Source of the DNA: Aliikangiella coralliicola
Lineage (GTDB): Bacteria > Pseudomonadota > Gammaproteobacteria > Enterobacterales > Kangiellaceae
Length of the DNA: 64,000 nucleotides
Direction: 5' to 3'
Assembly: GCF_007004725.1 (NCBI RefSeq)
Contig: NZ_ML660161.1
Coordinates: 421,122-485,121 of the forward strand
Position numbers and translations under genes: made by a program. Below are positions 17,161-25,877 of this stretch, piece by piece. The notes beneath the pieces were generated by a model, which had not been told where the DNA came from, made no database searches, and saw only the letters and a list, made by a program, of their open reading frames with translations. The stretch's first letter is position 1, and every line of letters starts with the position of its first letter.

Positions 17161-20100
17161 GTGAATAAAAAATTAATCACGGCGGTTTCTGCTGCAATTT
17201 ATTCTGCGTCTATCGGAGCGAGTGCAATCTCGACCTCCGACAGATCTGAAACACCCATGCTGCAGTCGGCAACGCCAATCGTTTCTAAAAGTGTATTTAA
17301 AAATTTTGTTAGACCAAGTATTGATCGCAAAATAAAAATTGAAGAAGGCCTTGAAGGGGCTCATGTTTATATGGTTCGTTTGAAAGCTTTGCCTGTTGCA
17401 GTCTATAAGGGAAGCATTCCAGGCTATGCGGCGACTAGCCCGACGAAAAAAAATAGTGGTAAAGGAAAAAATAATAAAGCAACAAATCAAAAACAAGCTA
17501 ACGATATTAAATTTGATATTAACAAGCCGGAAGTTAAAGCCTACGTAAGCTATTTGAAAGCCCAGCAAAATCAGGTTTTCAGTAAAATAAAAAGTAAGAT
17601 CGGTAATGTTGAAAAGCTGAGAACTTATCAGTACTCCCTCAATGCAATGAAGCTTAAGTTGACCCATCAACAAGCTATCGATATTGCGAAAATGAACGAA
17701 GTTGAGTTTGTTGAGCGTTCGCAACCGTTTATGTACGACACAGATACAGGACCGACGCATATTGGTGCACCAGAAGTCTGGAATGGTAATGCAACTGGTA
17801 CTGGAACTTCCGGTGAAGGCATTATCATCGGTATTTTAGACACCGGTGTTAATACAGATAATATTGCGTTTGCTGACGTTGGTGGTGATGGTTACGATCA
17901 TACTAATCCAAACGGTGCAGGTAATTATTTCGGAGATTGTGCAGGCAGTTTTCCAGAACTTTGTAATGATAAATTAATCGGTGTACATAGCTATCCGATT
18001 ATTACTGATGTTTACCAAGACGCAGCAGTATTTGGTGCGAATCCGCCTGCGGCGAATGGTGAAGATTACAATGGTCACGGTTCTCACACAGCAAGTACTG
18101 CTGGTGGTAACGTTTTGAATGATGTTCCAATGTTAGATCGAGTTTCTGGCGTTGAAGAAAGTGATGGTGTCAATTCAACTGGCTTTGAGTTTCCTCAGAT
18201 GTCAGGTGTTGCACCACATGCCAATATCATTTCTTACCAGGTTTGTCGGCCGGGAAATCGAGGAGATACCTATACTTCATGTAACTGGAATTTTGTCAGT
18301 AACGATGCGGTCGAAGATGCAATCACCGAAGGTGTCGACGTCATCAACTACTCAATCGGTGGTGGCGGTGCCTGGGGCAGTTCAACAGAACTTGCGTTTT
18401 TATCTGCACAACAAGCGGGTATTTTTGTCGCAGTTTCTGCAGGTAACAGTGGCCCAAACCCTGAAACAACTTCAAAGGGCGCTCCTTGGTATACAACAGT
18501 AGCGGCTTCAACCCATGGTAGAACGGTCCAGTTCCCGAAAACTATCGGTGATTTTACTGGTGGAGACACCACGCTGGATCCGCTTGATGGTTCGAGTGCA
18601 ACGCCGGGAATTACCGCGCCAATCGTCTACGCAGGTGATTTTGACAATCCGAACGATGGCCCAGATGATGATTCTGCTCAATGTCTTGCGCCTTTCCCCG
18701 CCAATACGTTTAGCGGACAAATCGTAGTTTGTGATCGTGGTGCTATTGCACGTGTTGCTAAAGCGGAAAATGTAGCAGCTGGTGGTGCTGGTGGATACGT
18801 ATTAGCCAATTTACAGGGCGGCGCAACTAATGTTGCTAACGACGTTTATGTGGTGCCTGGTATTCATATTGACGCTGACAGTGGCGATGCGCTCAAAACC
18901 TGGCTAAGTAGCGGCGCCGATCACATGGCGACTATTGCGAGTTCAAGCGGTACCTCTGTGATTGGTCAGGCTGATGATTTGGCAGGCTTCTCATCAAGAG
19001 GACCAAACTTTGTAGTACGTGACGTGCTATCACCTTCTGTCGCGGCGCCTGGCGTGTCAATTTATGCGGCTTACGCTGATCAGCATTTTGGTCATGATGT
19101 TACAGGCCCATCGCCTGCAGATTTCGCGTTCTTACAGGGAACCTCAATGGCTAGCCCACATGTTGCCGGGGCGGCAGCATTGTTGAAAGCTGCTCACCCA
19201 ACCTGGACACCAGATAACATTCGTTCAGCACTAGCGCTAACAGCGACGACTGATATGCGTAAAGAAGACGGTGAAACGGCTGCTGACATGTTTGATATGG
19301 GATCAGGTCGAGTGAGAGTCGACGTGGCGGCGAAGAGCGGCTTGATTATGGATGAAAGCTACGAAAATTATATCGCGGCTAATCCTGCAACGGGCGGTGA
19401 TCCAACCACGTTGAACTTACCGAGTTTTGGTGACGGCACCTGTGAGAGCAGTTGTAGTTGGCAACGAACTTTTACCGCCACACAAGATGCTACCTGGACC
19501 GCGGCTGGCGCAGCAGCTACAGGTAATGTGACAGTAACCGTTGAACCGGCAACTTTCACTTTAGCGGCAGGCGAAACACAAACTATCACGGTAACAGCGA
19601 ATTTAGAACGTTCAGTACGCACCGGAGAATATGTCAGAGGTAGCGTGACATTGACGCCTGATAATGCGGAAATCCCAACTGCGCGATTACCGCTGTTTGC
19701 GCGAGCAAGAACGTCAGATGTACCAAAGAAGTTTGAACAAGATGTTCACCGCGATGCTGGTTCTATTGTTGTTCGAGGTGTCATGACCCAGGAAATTACT
19801 GAGTTTACTGCGCGTTCCTATGGTATGACCAAAGCAAATGTTGAAGAGTTATCTGCTGCACAAGATAGCGAAGCAACGACACCTTTTGATTCTTTGACTG
19901 ACGGCGTTTCTTTGAGCTGGATTAATCTGGCTGAAGATTCTCCACTACTATTGGCAAGAACGGCAAACACGCTAGCAGCGAACTTGCAGTTATTCGTTGG
20001 TCTTGATGATGGCGATGGCGTACCTCACGAAGATGAAATGATTTGTGCTTCTGTGAACGCAGGCAGTGCTGAAAGTTGTGAAATCGAAAAAGTTGACGCA

Positions 20101-22074
20101 GGTAATTATTGGATAATCGTTCAAAACGCTCAAGCTTCTGCGACTGACGCAACTGATACTTTCGATTTGATTAGTGGCTACGTTGCCAACACATCAAGTG
20201 ATAACTTGTCGGTTACAGCAGAGTCTCGAGTTGATGCTTTCTCTCCATACGACCTTCGTGTTTCGTGGAATGGTGATATGACTGAGGGCGACCTATTTAT
20301 TGGTGCATTTGATTTAGGAACCGATGCGGCGAACCCAGGCAATCTTGGGGTGACTTCTGTGTTATTAACGCGCGCTCAAAACGATGTCTCTGTTGCCGTG
20401 GATAACGCGAGTCCGATGGTTGGTGACCAGGTTACTTTCACTGTGACTGTTGATGCCAACATGACGGACGAAGATGCAACTTACTTCGTTGAAACCAGTA
20501 TTCCTGAGGGCATTAGCATTGACGAAACTAGCATTACTGCTTCTCATGGATCTGCTTCAGTGATTTCCGGTGGGTTCGAAGGCACTCGTGTCAGCTGGGG
20601 CGGTGTGCGCCAGGGTTTACTTGGAGTAGAACCGGTCTTCCTGACAACAGATAACACCAGTGATGCGAGCTGTACTATGCCGAACTTTGGTCAAGGTGGT
20701 GGTTATATTGATTTAGCATCATTTAATATATCACCGCAACCGCTAACTGGCGACACAGTCAGTTCGACCTTTAGCATACCAACTAACTTTTTAGGTGAAA
20801 TCTACCCGTCAATTAGAATTACTGACGATGGTTTTGTCACAGTAACTACTACTAGTGGCTCGCGCCCTTGGGTTAACCAGTTACTGCCTTCTTCGGTAAC
20901 TCCTAACGGTGTTATTGCGCCATTGTGGAGAGATATGCAACTTGATACCGCTTCAGGCTCAGCTGCTTATGTCGCTACTGTTGGTTCAACTTGGACAATC
21001 ATTGAGTTTGATGACATGCGCCATTTTGATTTTTACGATGGCAATCCCGCGATTGACGATGTGCTCGACTTTGAAATTGTGATCAACAACGTCACTGGTG
21101 ACATCATGTTTGGATACGACAATGTAACTCACAATGTTGGTAATGGTTTGCCGACAACTGTTGGTTGGGAAAATGTTACTGGAACTTCAGGTGCTAACCG
21201 AATTTACACAGGTTCAGCGGGTGCTCAAGTTGGTAGCGTGACCGATATCACTTCTGGCCTGATCATTTGTAATCGTTTGCAACCTGTTGATGATAGCGCG
21301 GTAACCATTACCTTTACCGGTACGGTTAGTGCTGATATTGCAGGTGCTGATTTGACCATCACTGCGACCAGTGAAAGTTCAAATATCGGCGCGAAAGCGG
21401 AAGATTCGACGACTTCATTAAAAGTGCAAAGTAATTTAGCGCTTACCGCAATTGCCGATGGCACCGTCGCTGAAGAAGCAACTTTGACTGGCGTTACTGT
21501 TGAATATACCGATGTTGATTCAGTTGATAACACCATCACGGTTTCGTCAGACAACGGTAGTATGGCTAACTTAAGTGGACACGCATCTGGTGCTACTTTC
21601 GATATCACACCTAATGAGAACTTTACCGGTGATATGGTTGTGACTGTAACGATCACTGATAACGAAAAGCCAACCGATAGCGTTAGCACTTCGTTCACAG
21701 TTGCTGTGACACCCGTTAATGATGCACCTACCGCCGCGTTGAGTTACTCGGAGAGCTTTACCAACGCAATCAACACCTTGACGTTAACGGCTGTTGGTAG
21801 TGATGTTGATGGTGATGACTTAACTTATAGCTGGAGCCAAGTTAGCGGACCTTCTGTGACAATTACTAATAGTGACATGGCGGTTGCGACTGTTTCTAAT
21901 GCAAATGCTGAAACTGGAACATTAGTATTTGAGTTGACTGTTAGTGATGGCACATTGGAATCGAAAAGTACGATTTCGGTTGGTGTGACGCAAAACCGAA
22001 CTTCCGGTAGTGGATCGGTAGCCTGGTTGTTATTGGTTATGCTTTCGCTAGTTGGTTTGCGGCGACGAAGATAA
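17161..22074 (+). CDS. Secreted subtilase (S8) with PA insert and GlyGly-CTERM
   Basis: A 1637-residue exported serine protease. The GTG start has AGGGAG a few bases upstream. A signal peptide (1-23) and an I9-type propeptide (about 60-195) precede the catalytic domain with Asp227 (ILDTGVN), His306 (GHGSH), oxyanion Asn429 (SAGNSGPN) and Ser662 (GTSMASPHVAG). A PA domain (about 500-600) is inserted between Asn and Ser, as in large fibronectin-type subtilases. The C-terminal 900 residues hold Ig/cadherin-like beta domains, including a PVNDAP junction. The tail is Gly-Ser-rich, then a hydrophobic helix, then LRRRR: a GlyGly-CTERM sorting signal. Such proteins normally use type II secretion and rhombosortase cleavage. 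It is a single gene ended by a strong terminator. Confidence 0.95.
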   Translation: MNKKLITAVSAAIYSASIGASAISTSDRSETPMLQSATPIVSKSVFKNFVRPSIDRKIKIEEGLEGAHVYMVRLKALPVAVYKGSIPGYAATSPTKKNSGKGKNNKATNQKQANDIKFDINKPEVKAYVSYLKAQQNQVFSKIKSKIGNVEKLRTYQYSLNAMKLKLTHQQAIDIAKMNEVEFVERSQPFMYDTDTGPTHIGAPEVWNGNATGTGTSGEGIIIGILDTGVNTDNIAFADVGGDGYDHTNPNGAGNYFGDCAGSFPELCNDKLIGVHSYPIITDVYQDAAVFGANPPAANGEDYNGHGSHTASTAGGNVLNDVPMLDRVSGVEESDGVNSTGFEFPQMSGVAPHANIISYQVCRPGNRGDTYTSCNWNFVSNDAVEDAITEGVDVINYSIGGGGAWGSSTELAFLSAQQAGIFVAVSAGNSGPNPETTSKGAPWYTTVAASTHGRTVQFPKTIGDFTGGDTTLDPLDGSSATPGITAPIVYAGDFDNPNDGPDDDSAQCLAPFPANTFSGQIVVCDRGAIARVAKAENVAAGGAGGYVLANLQGGATNVANDVYVVPGIHIDADSGDALKTWLSSGADHMATIASSSGTSVIGQADDLAGFSSRGPNFVVRDVLSPSVAAPGVSIYAAYADQHFGHDVTGPSPADFAFLQGTSMASPHVAGAAALLKAAHPTWTPDNIRSALALTATTDMRKEDGETAADMFDMGSGRVRVDVAAKSGLIMDESYENYIAANPATGGDPTTLNLPSFGDGTCESSCSWQRTFTATQDATWTAAGAAATGNVTVTVEPATFTLAAGETQTITVTANLERSVRTGEYVRGSVTLTPDNAEIPTARLPLFARARTSDVPKKFEQDVHRDAGSIVVRGVMTQEITEFTARSYGMTKANVEELSAAQDSEATTPFDSLTDGVSLSWINLAEDSPLLLARTANTLAANLQLFVGLDDGDGVPHEDEMICASVNAGSAESCEIEKVDAGNYWIIVQNAQASATDATDTFDLISGYVANTSSDNLSVTAESRVDAFSPYDLRVSWNGDMTEGDLFIGAFDLGTDAANPGNLGVTSVLLTRAQNDVSVAVDNASPMVGDQVTFTVTVDANMTDEDATYFVETSIPEGISIDETSITASHGSASVISGGFEGTRVSWGGVRQGLLGVEPVFLTTDNTSDASCTMPNFGQGGGYIDLASFNISPQPLTGDTVSSTFSIPTNFLGEIYPSIRITDDGFVTVTTTSGSRPWVNQLLPSSVTPNGVIAPLWRDMQLDTASGSAAYVATVGSTWTIIEFDDMRHFDFYDGNPAIDDVLDFEIVINNVTGDIMFGYDNVTHNVGNGLPTTVGWENVTGTSGANRIYTGSAGAQVGSVTDITSGLIICNRLQPVDDSAVTITFTGTVSADIAGADLTITATSESSNIGAKAEDSTTSLKVQSNLALTAIADGTVAEEATLTGVTVEYTDVDSVDNTITVSSDNGSMANLSGHASGATFDITPNENFTGDMVVTVTITDNEKPTDSVSTSFTVAVTPVNDAPTAALSYSESFTNAINTLTLTAVGSDVDGDDLTYSWSQVSGPSVTITNSDMAVATVSNANAETGTLVFELTVSDGTLESKSTISVGVTQNRTSGSGSVAWLLLVMLSLVGLRRRR

Positions 22075-22128
22075 TCAGGTTGTTAACAATTAAGTTTTAT
22101 TTTGCTTAATTGGTAATCTGAAATGATA

Positions 22129-22159
22129 AAAACTCCCGGCGAATGCTGGGAGTTTTTTT
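22129..22159 (+). terminator. Intrinsic terminator of the subtilase gene
   Basis: ACTCCCGGC (22132-22140), a GAAT loop and GCTGGGAGT (22145-22153) form a nine-pair stem with one G-U pair, followed directly by six T. The A-run before the stem would also let it work on the minus strand, which suits its place between convergent genes. Confidence 0.9.
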
Positions 22160-22181
22160 ATGCGGTAATTTTTTGAAATTT

Positions 22182-22694
22182 AAAAGCGTTTCGCACCGTT
22201 TCACTTGCGTGCGAGTTACTTTTTTCAAGAGCAAAAAAAGTAACCAAAAATGCCCGTACGCTTGGCCGCTAGGCAACGCGAATACGCTGGTCATGGAATC
22301 TATAATTGTTCTTTTGCGCCTTCCCACTCGTTTTTAATGGGCTTCCTACCAATGACTGTTTATGAAATAAAATTAAATTAGCGGATGAGCCTTGGAAGCT
22401 AAAAGTTGCAAAAATTTGCTGGCAATTAAACATAGTCTTAATAGATTCTTCGCCCAGCGGCTATAACGAGCTTGTGGAATACATGACTCATTGGATAAAG
22501 CGGAAAAATGTCTGAGGGAACCGAGTTTTTTTCCGCCCAATGAGTCGCTTTCAACGAGAAATGGCGGCAGAGGCTTATCTAGTCTTACACCAAGTAACAG
22601 ATTAGTTATTTTCAGCGAAAAAGCCTTTTTGCCTTCTTTTGTGGCTTTGGACAAAAGAAGGTCGCACGCAAGCAAAGCGGTGCGAAACGCTTTT
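22182..22694. repeat. 513-bp inverted-repeat element, non-coding
   Basis: Two 33-base ends, 22182-22214 and 22662-22694, are inverted copies agreeing at 30 positions. Each is followed inward by its own hairpin: GTTACTTTTTT with AAAAAAAGTAAC at 22215-22244, and CTTCTTTTGT with ACAAAAGAAG at 22633-22660. The core of about 390 bases has no open frame I would call a gene; the short frames inside overlap the structured ends. This fits a MITE-like or other dispersed repeat rather than an insertion sequence, since no transposase is encoded. It fills most of the gap (22075-22761) between the convergent subtilase and envC genes. Confidence 0.75.
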
Positions 22695-22761
22695 GAACTT
22701 ATAAAATAAAAAATACAGTTCTAGATTGCATCGATACAAATAAAACCATCAAAGTAACAAA

Positions 22762-23910
22762 CTATTTAAACCACTTTCTCGGATTAAAAGGCTTCCCTTG
22801 ACGCCTCAATTCAAAATAAAGCCCCGGCAATGACTGACCACCACTTTGCCCAACAGTCGCAATAGCTTCGCCAGACTCAACCCAATCCCCAACTTGCTTA
22901 TAAAGCGCCTGATTATACCCATACAAGCTCATATAGCCTTTACCATGGTCAATGATGACCAATAATCCAAATCCTCGAAGCCAATCGGCGTACACCACAC
23001 GGCCATAATGAATTGCGTTGACGGCGTTGCCTTCATTAGCACTAATGACTACGCCGTTGCTTCTTATACCTTCTGCAACTCTGGCGCCGTATCTTTGTGT
23101 GGTTTTTCCTTTCGTTGGCCATCGGAGTTTACCCTTGAGTGGACGCAATCCTTCTAATGGTTGTGTGAAGTCAATTTTTTCAATGGCTTCTCTGACCGAG
23201 TCGATCAATTGTTGCAATTCTTTTGCATTTATTTGCAATTCGGTTAATCGCTCGCTTTTCGCTTCGATTTCTTTACTGAGCGCATTGACCAGCTGTTTTC
23301 GTTTCGCTTTTAGTTTTTTGAGTCTTGCCGTTTCTTCTTCTTTTGATTTTTTGAGAATACTTAATTCCAGAATTTCGGCTTGAATTTCACGATCAATATT
23401 TTCCAGATTTTTCAAGGTTTGTTGTAGCTTCGCGACTTTTTCCGTTCGAGCTTTATTCATATAGTCGTAGTAGACCAGCATTCGCCCCAGTGCTTCAGGA
23501 TCTTCCTGGTTGAGCAACATTTTCAGATATTCTTGTCGACCGCTAATGAAAGCCGATTTTATTTGTCCCGCCAGTGCTTGTTTTTGTTCTGTTTTATTTT
23601 TCTCAAGATTTTTTTGTTGGCGATTGAGTGTTTTTAGTTGCGACTCTTTTTGAATGAGTTGTCGATTGGTAGAGCGGAGAATTTTGGTTGCTGTCGCAAT
23701 TTGTTTTTCGGAAGTTCTAAGGCGGGTGATCGCTCTACTTTGTTGTTTGCGTTTTGACTTGAGGTTTTTTTGTAGATTGTCAATTTCCTTTTTTAATTGT
23801 CGCAGTTCTTGTTTCGCTTTCTCACTTTCATCTGCTGATGCACTCCAGCCAGATATCGATGTCGCCAGCGATAAAAGTAAAACTAGATAAAACCCCAACT
23901 TAAAATTCAA
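22762..23910 (-). CDS. envC: Murein hydrolase activator EnvC
   Basis: A periplasmic activator of the AmiA/AmiB amidases in daughter-cell separation. The 382 residues are a signal peptide (about 1-26), a long coiled coil rich in Lys, Glu and Gln (about 28-250), and a LytM/M23 domain (about 265-382). The LytM metal ligands are degenerate: where active enzymes have HxH, this protein has LYGYN, and YFELR replaces HFE(I/L)R near the C-terminus. This fits EnvC, which regulates but does not cut. It follows gpmI on the same strand with a 124-base gap, the same order as gpmM-envC in E. coli. Confidence 0.95.
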   Translation of the reverse strand: MNFKLGFYLVLLLSLATSISGWSASADESEKAKQELRQLKKEIDNLQKNLKSKRKQQSRAITRLRTSEKQIATATKILRSTNRQLIQKESQLKTLNRQQKNLEKNKTEQKQALAGQIKSAFISGRQEYLKMLLNQEDPEALGRMLVYYDYMNKARTEKVAKLQQTLKNLENIDREIQAEILELSILKKSKEEETARLKKLKAKRKQLVNALSKEIEAKSERLTELQINAKELQQLIDSVREAIEKIDFTQPLEGLRPLKGKLRWPTKGKTTQRYGARVAEGIRSNGVVISANEGNAVNAIHYGRVVYADWLRGFGLLVIIDHGKGYMSLYGYNQALYKQVGDWVESGEAIATVGQSGGQSLPGLYFELRRQGKPFNPRKWFK

Positions 23911-24034
23911 ATGACAACCTATTTATTTTTTAGTTTATTTCTTATTGATAGTTAGTGTCCCAAATCAACGACTATTTTCAATTTCTATTTCGTTAAAAAT
24001 AAATTTTAGTATTAATCGTTAATCTGGAAATTAA

Positions 24035-25549
24035 CTAGTCTGCTATATTCATTAACGGTGTTCCAGTCATCTCATCTGGAATGGGTAGTCCAGCAGCCGC
24101 TAATAGTGTCGGTGCTACATCCGATAAGACGCCATTTTCTTTCGTTGGTTCGGCATTTCGGCCAACATAAATGAAAGGAACCAGAAAATTGGTGTGAGCC
24201 GTATGAGGTTGACCTGTTTCATGATCACACATTTTCTCTGCGTTGCCATGATCGGCAGTGATAAACGCTTCGCCACCAGCAGTTTTTAGCGCATCAATAA
24301 TTCTTCCTAAACATTTGTCCAGGCAAGTGATTGCTTTTACGGTGGCATCAAAATTACCAGTGTGACCCACCATATCAGGGTTGGCGAAATTACAGATGAT
24401 AAAATCATATTGACCAGACTCAATGGCAGCAACAAACTTATCAGTGAGCAGGGGAGCATTCATTTCCGGCTGTAAGTCATAGGTAGCCACTTGTGGACTA
24501 GGAATGAGTTCGCGATCTTCACCTTCAAAAGGAGTCTCGACACCACCATTAAAGAAAAAGGTCACGTGGGCGTATTTTTCAGTTTCTGCTATACGTAATT
24601 GTTTTTTGCCCAAATCCTGTAAATGCTCTCCCAGTACCTTCGGTAAGTGCAAAGGTCCATAAGCGCAAGGTGCTTGAATGTCAGCTGCATATTGAGTCAG
24701 CATAACGTAATTAATATCCAGGCGGGTTCGTTCAAATCCGGTGAAGTCTTGATCAACGAACGCGCGGGTGATTTCTCGCGCTCGGTCAGCACGGTAATTC
24801 AAAAATAAAACTGCATCGCCAGACTCTATTGGTGCTGGCTCGCCAATCACGGTAGGCTTTACAAACTCATCAAATTCTTCTCTGTCGTAGGAGTTTTGCA
24901 ACCCTTCAAGTGCGGTCTCGGCTGTGTAGTCTGAATGACCCGAAACGAGCATGCGGTAGGCCAATTCAACACGTTCCCAGCGTTGGTCACGATCCATCGC
25001 GTAATACCGGCCGGTTAAACTTGCGATTCGCCCAACACTTAGTGACTCAATCGATTCAATATACTGAGCCGCGCTTTGTGGTGGTGTATCACGGCCATCT
25101 AGAAAAGCATGCAAGTAGATTTTTTCAGCACCCAAATCTGCAGCTAGCTGACAGGTTGCTTTGATATGATCAATATGACTGTGCACGCCGCCGTCTGATA
25201 GCAAGCCCATCAAATGGACTGCTTTACCGGCGCTAACCGCTTTTTCTATTGCTGATACAATAGTCGGATTTTGCTGGAATTCTCCGTCTTTAATTGCCTT
25301 GGTGATGCGAGTGAAGTCCTGATAAACCACCCGGCCTGCGCCGAGATTTAGATGTCCAACTTCTGAATTTCCCATTTGTTGGTCTGGTAATCCAACATCT
25401 TCTCCTGAGCCGGAAATGAGCGTGCGAGGGCAGTTTTTCCAAAGATCATCAAATACTGGTTTGTCTGCGGCCATGATTGCGTTGGATTCTGGAGACTCGC
25501 TATGACCCCAGCCGTCCATGATGATTAGTGCGATAGGTCTTCGTTGCAT
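24035..25549 (-). CDS. gpmI: Cofactor-independent phosphoglycerate mutase
   Basis: Interconverts 3- and 2-phosphoglycerate in glycolysis using two manganese ions and a phosphoserine intermediate. The 504 residues are the normal length. Metal-binding Asp12 lies in [10 protein letters not shown], and the nucleophile Ser62 in [16 protein letters not shown]. The C-terminal metal site is seen in [12 protein letters not shown] and [12 protein letters not shown]. The enzyme is cytoplasmic. envC lies downstream. A -10 element TATAAT on the minus strand lies about 40 bases upstream. Confidence 0.97.
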   Translation of the reverse strand: MQRRPIALIIMDGWGHSESPESNAIMAADKPVFDDLWKNCPRTLISGSGEDVGLPDQQMGNSEVGHLNLGAGRVVYQDFTRITKAIKDGEFQQNPTIVSAIEKAVSAGKAVHLMGLLSDGGVHSHIDHIKATCQLAADLGAEKIYLHAFLDGRDTPPQSAAQYIESIESLSVGRIASLTGRYYAMDRDQRWERVELAYRMLVSGHSDYTAETALEGLQNSYDREEFDEFVKPTVIGEPAPIESGDAVLFLNYRADRAREITRAFVDQDFTGFERTRLDINYVMLTQYAADIQAPCAYGPLHLPKVLGEHLQDLGKKQLRIAETEKYAHVTFFFNGGVETPFEGEDRELIPSPQVATYDLQPEMNAPLLTDKFVAAIESGQYDFIICNFANPDMVGHTGNFDATVKAITCLDKCLGRIIDALKTAGGEAFITADHGNAEKMCDHETGQPHTAHTNFLVPFIYVGRNAEPTKENGVLSDVAPTLLAAAGLPIPDEMTGTPLMNIAD

Positions 25550-25589
25550 ACGTAAATAAATCGTCAGATTAGGGGTGAATTTGCGCTTG

Positions 25590-25617
25590 ATTATACACTA
25601 ATTCATTAAGATGTGAC
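25590..25617 (-). promoter_or_regulatory. Likely sigma70 promoter of gpmI
   Basis: On the minus strand, TATAAT (25590-25595) is preceded after 16 bases by GTCACA (25612-25617), which matches four of six consensus -35 positions. It lies 41 bases before the gpmI start. The rest of the 328-base divergent gap (25550-25877) also holds a plus-strand TATAAT at 25648-25653 without a convincing -35 box, and a short GC stem near GAGCGCTCTGTGCGCTT. I see no gene there. Confidence 0.45.
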
Positions 25618-25877
25618 TTATTGCTAAGCACTTACAAGACAGTCATCTATAATAAAGGGTTATTTAGTTCTGACGGGGATTCATTCTTTAAACGGTTGGA
25701 CTGAATTGGAGCGCTCTGTGCGCTTAAAAATAACAATAATCAAGGAGATAGGTTGTTCTTTGGCCAATTATTTCAGCAGGTTAACTTGCTCGATGCGAAC
25801 ACGGAAATTTTAGTGTTGTTTTGTCACCGAAGTTCAATAATTTCTCAACAAACCATGCCATTTAGGCTGTTGCAAAC

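Noticed and set aside
22373-22675. 100-residue minus-strand open frame inside the 22182-22694 element
   Set aside because: It overlaps the structured repeat end and has no recognisable domain; it is best explained by the repeat.
25621-25653. Plus-strand sigma70 promoter for the Ser/Thr kinase gene
   Set aside because: The TATAAT at 25648-25653 is perfect, but no -35 hexamer with acceptable spacing scores above three matches.
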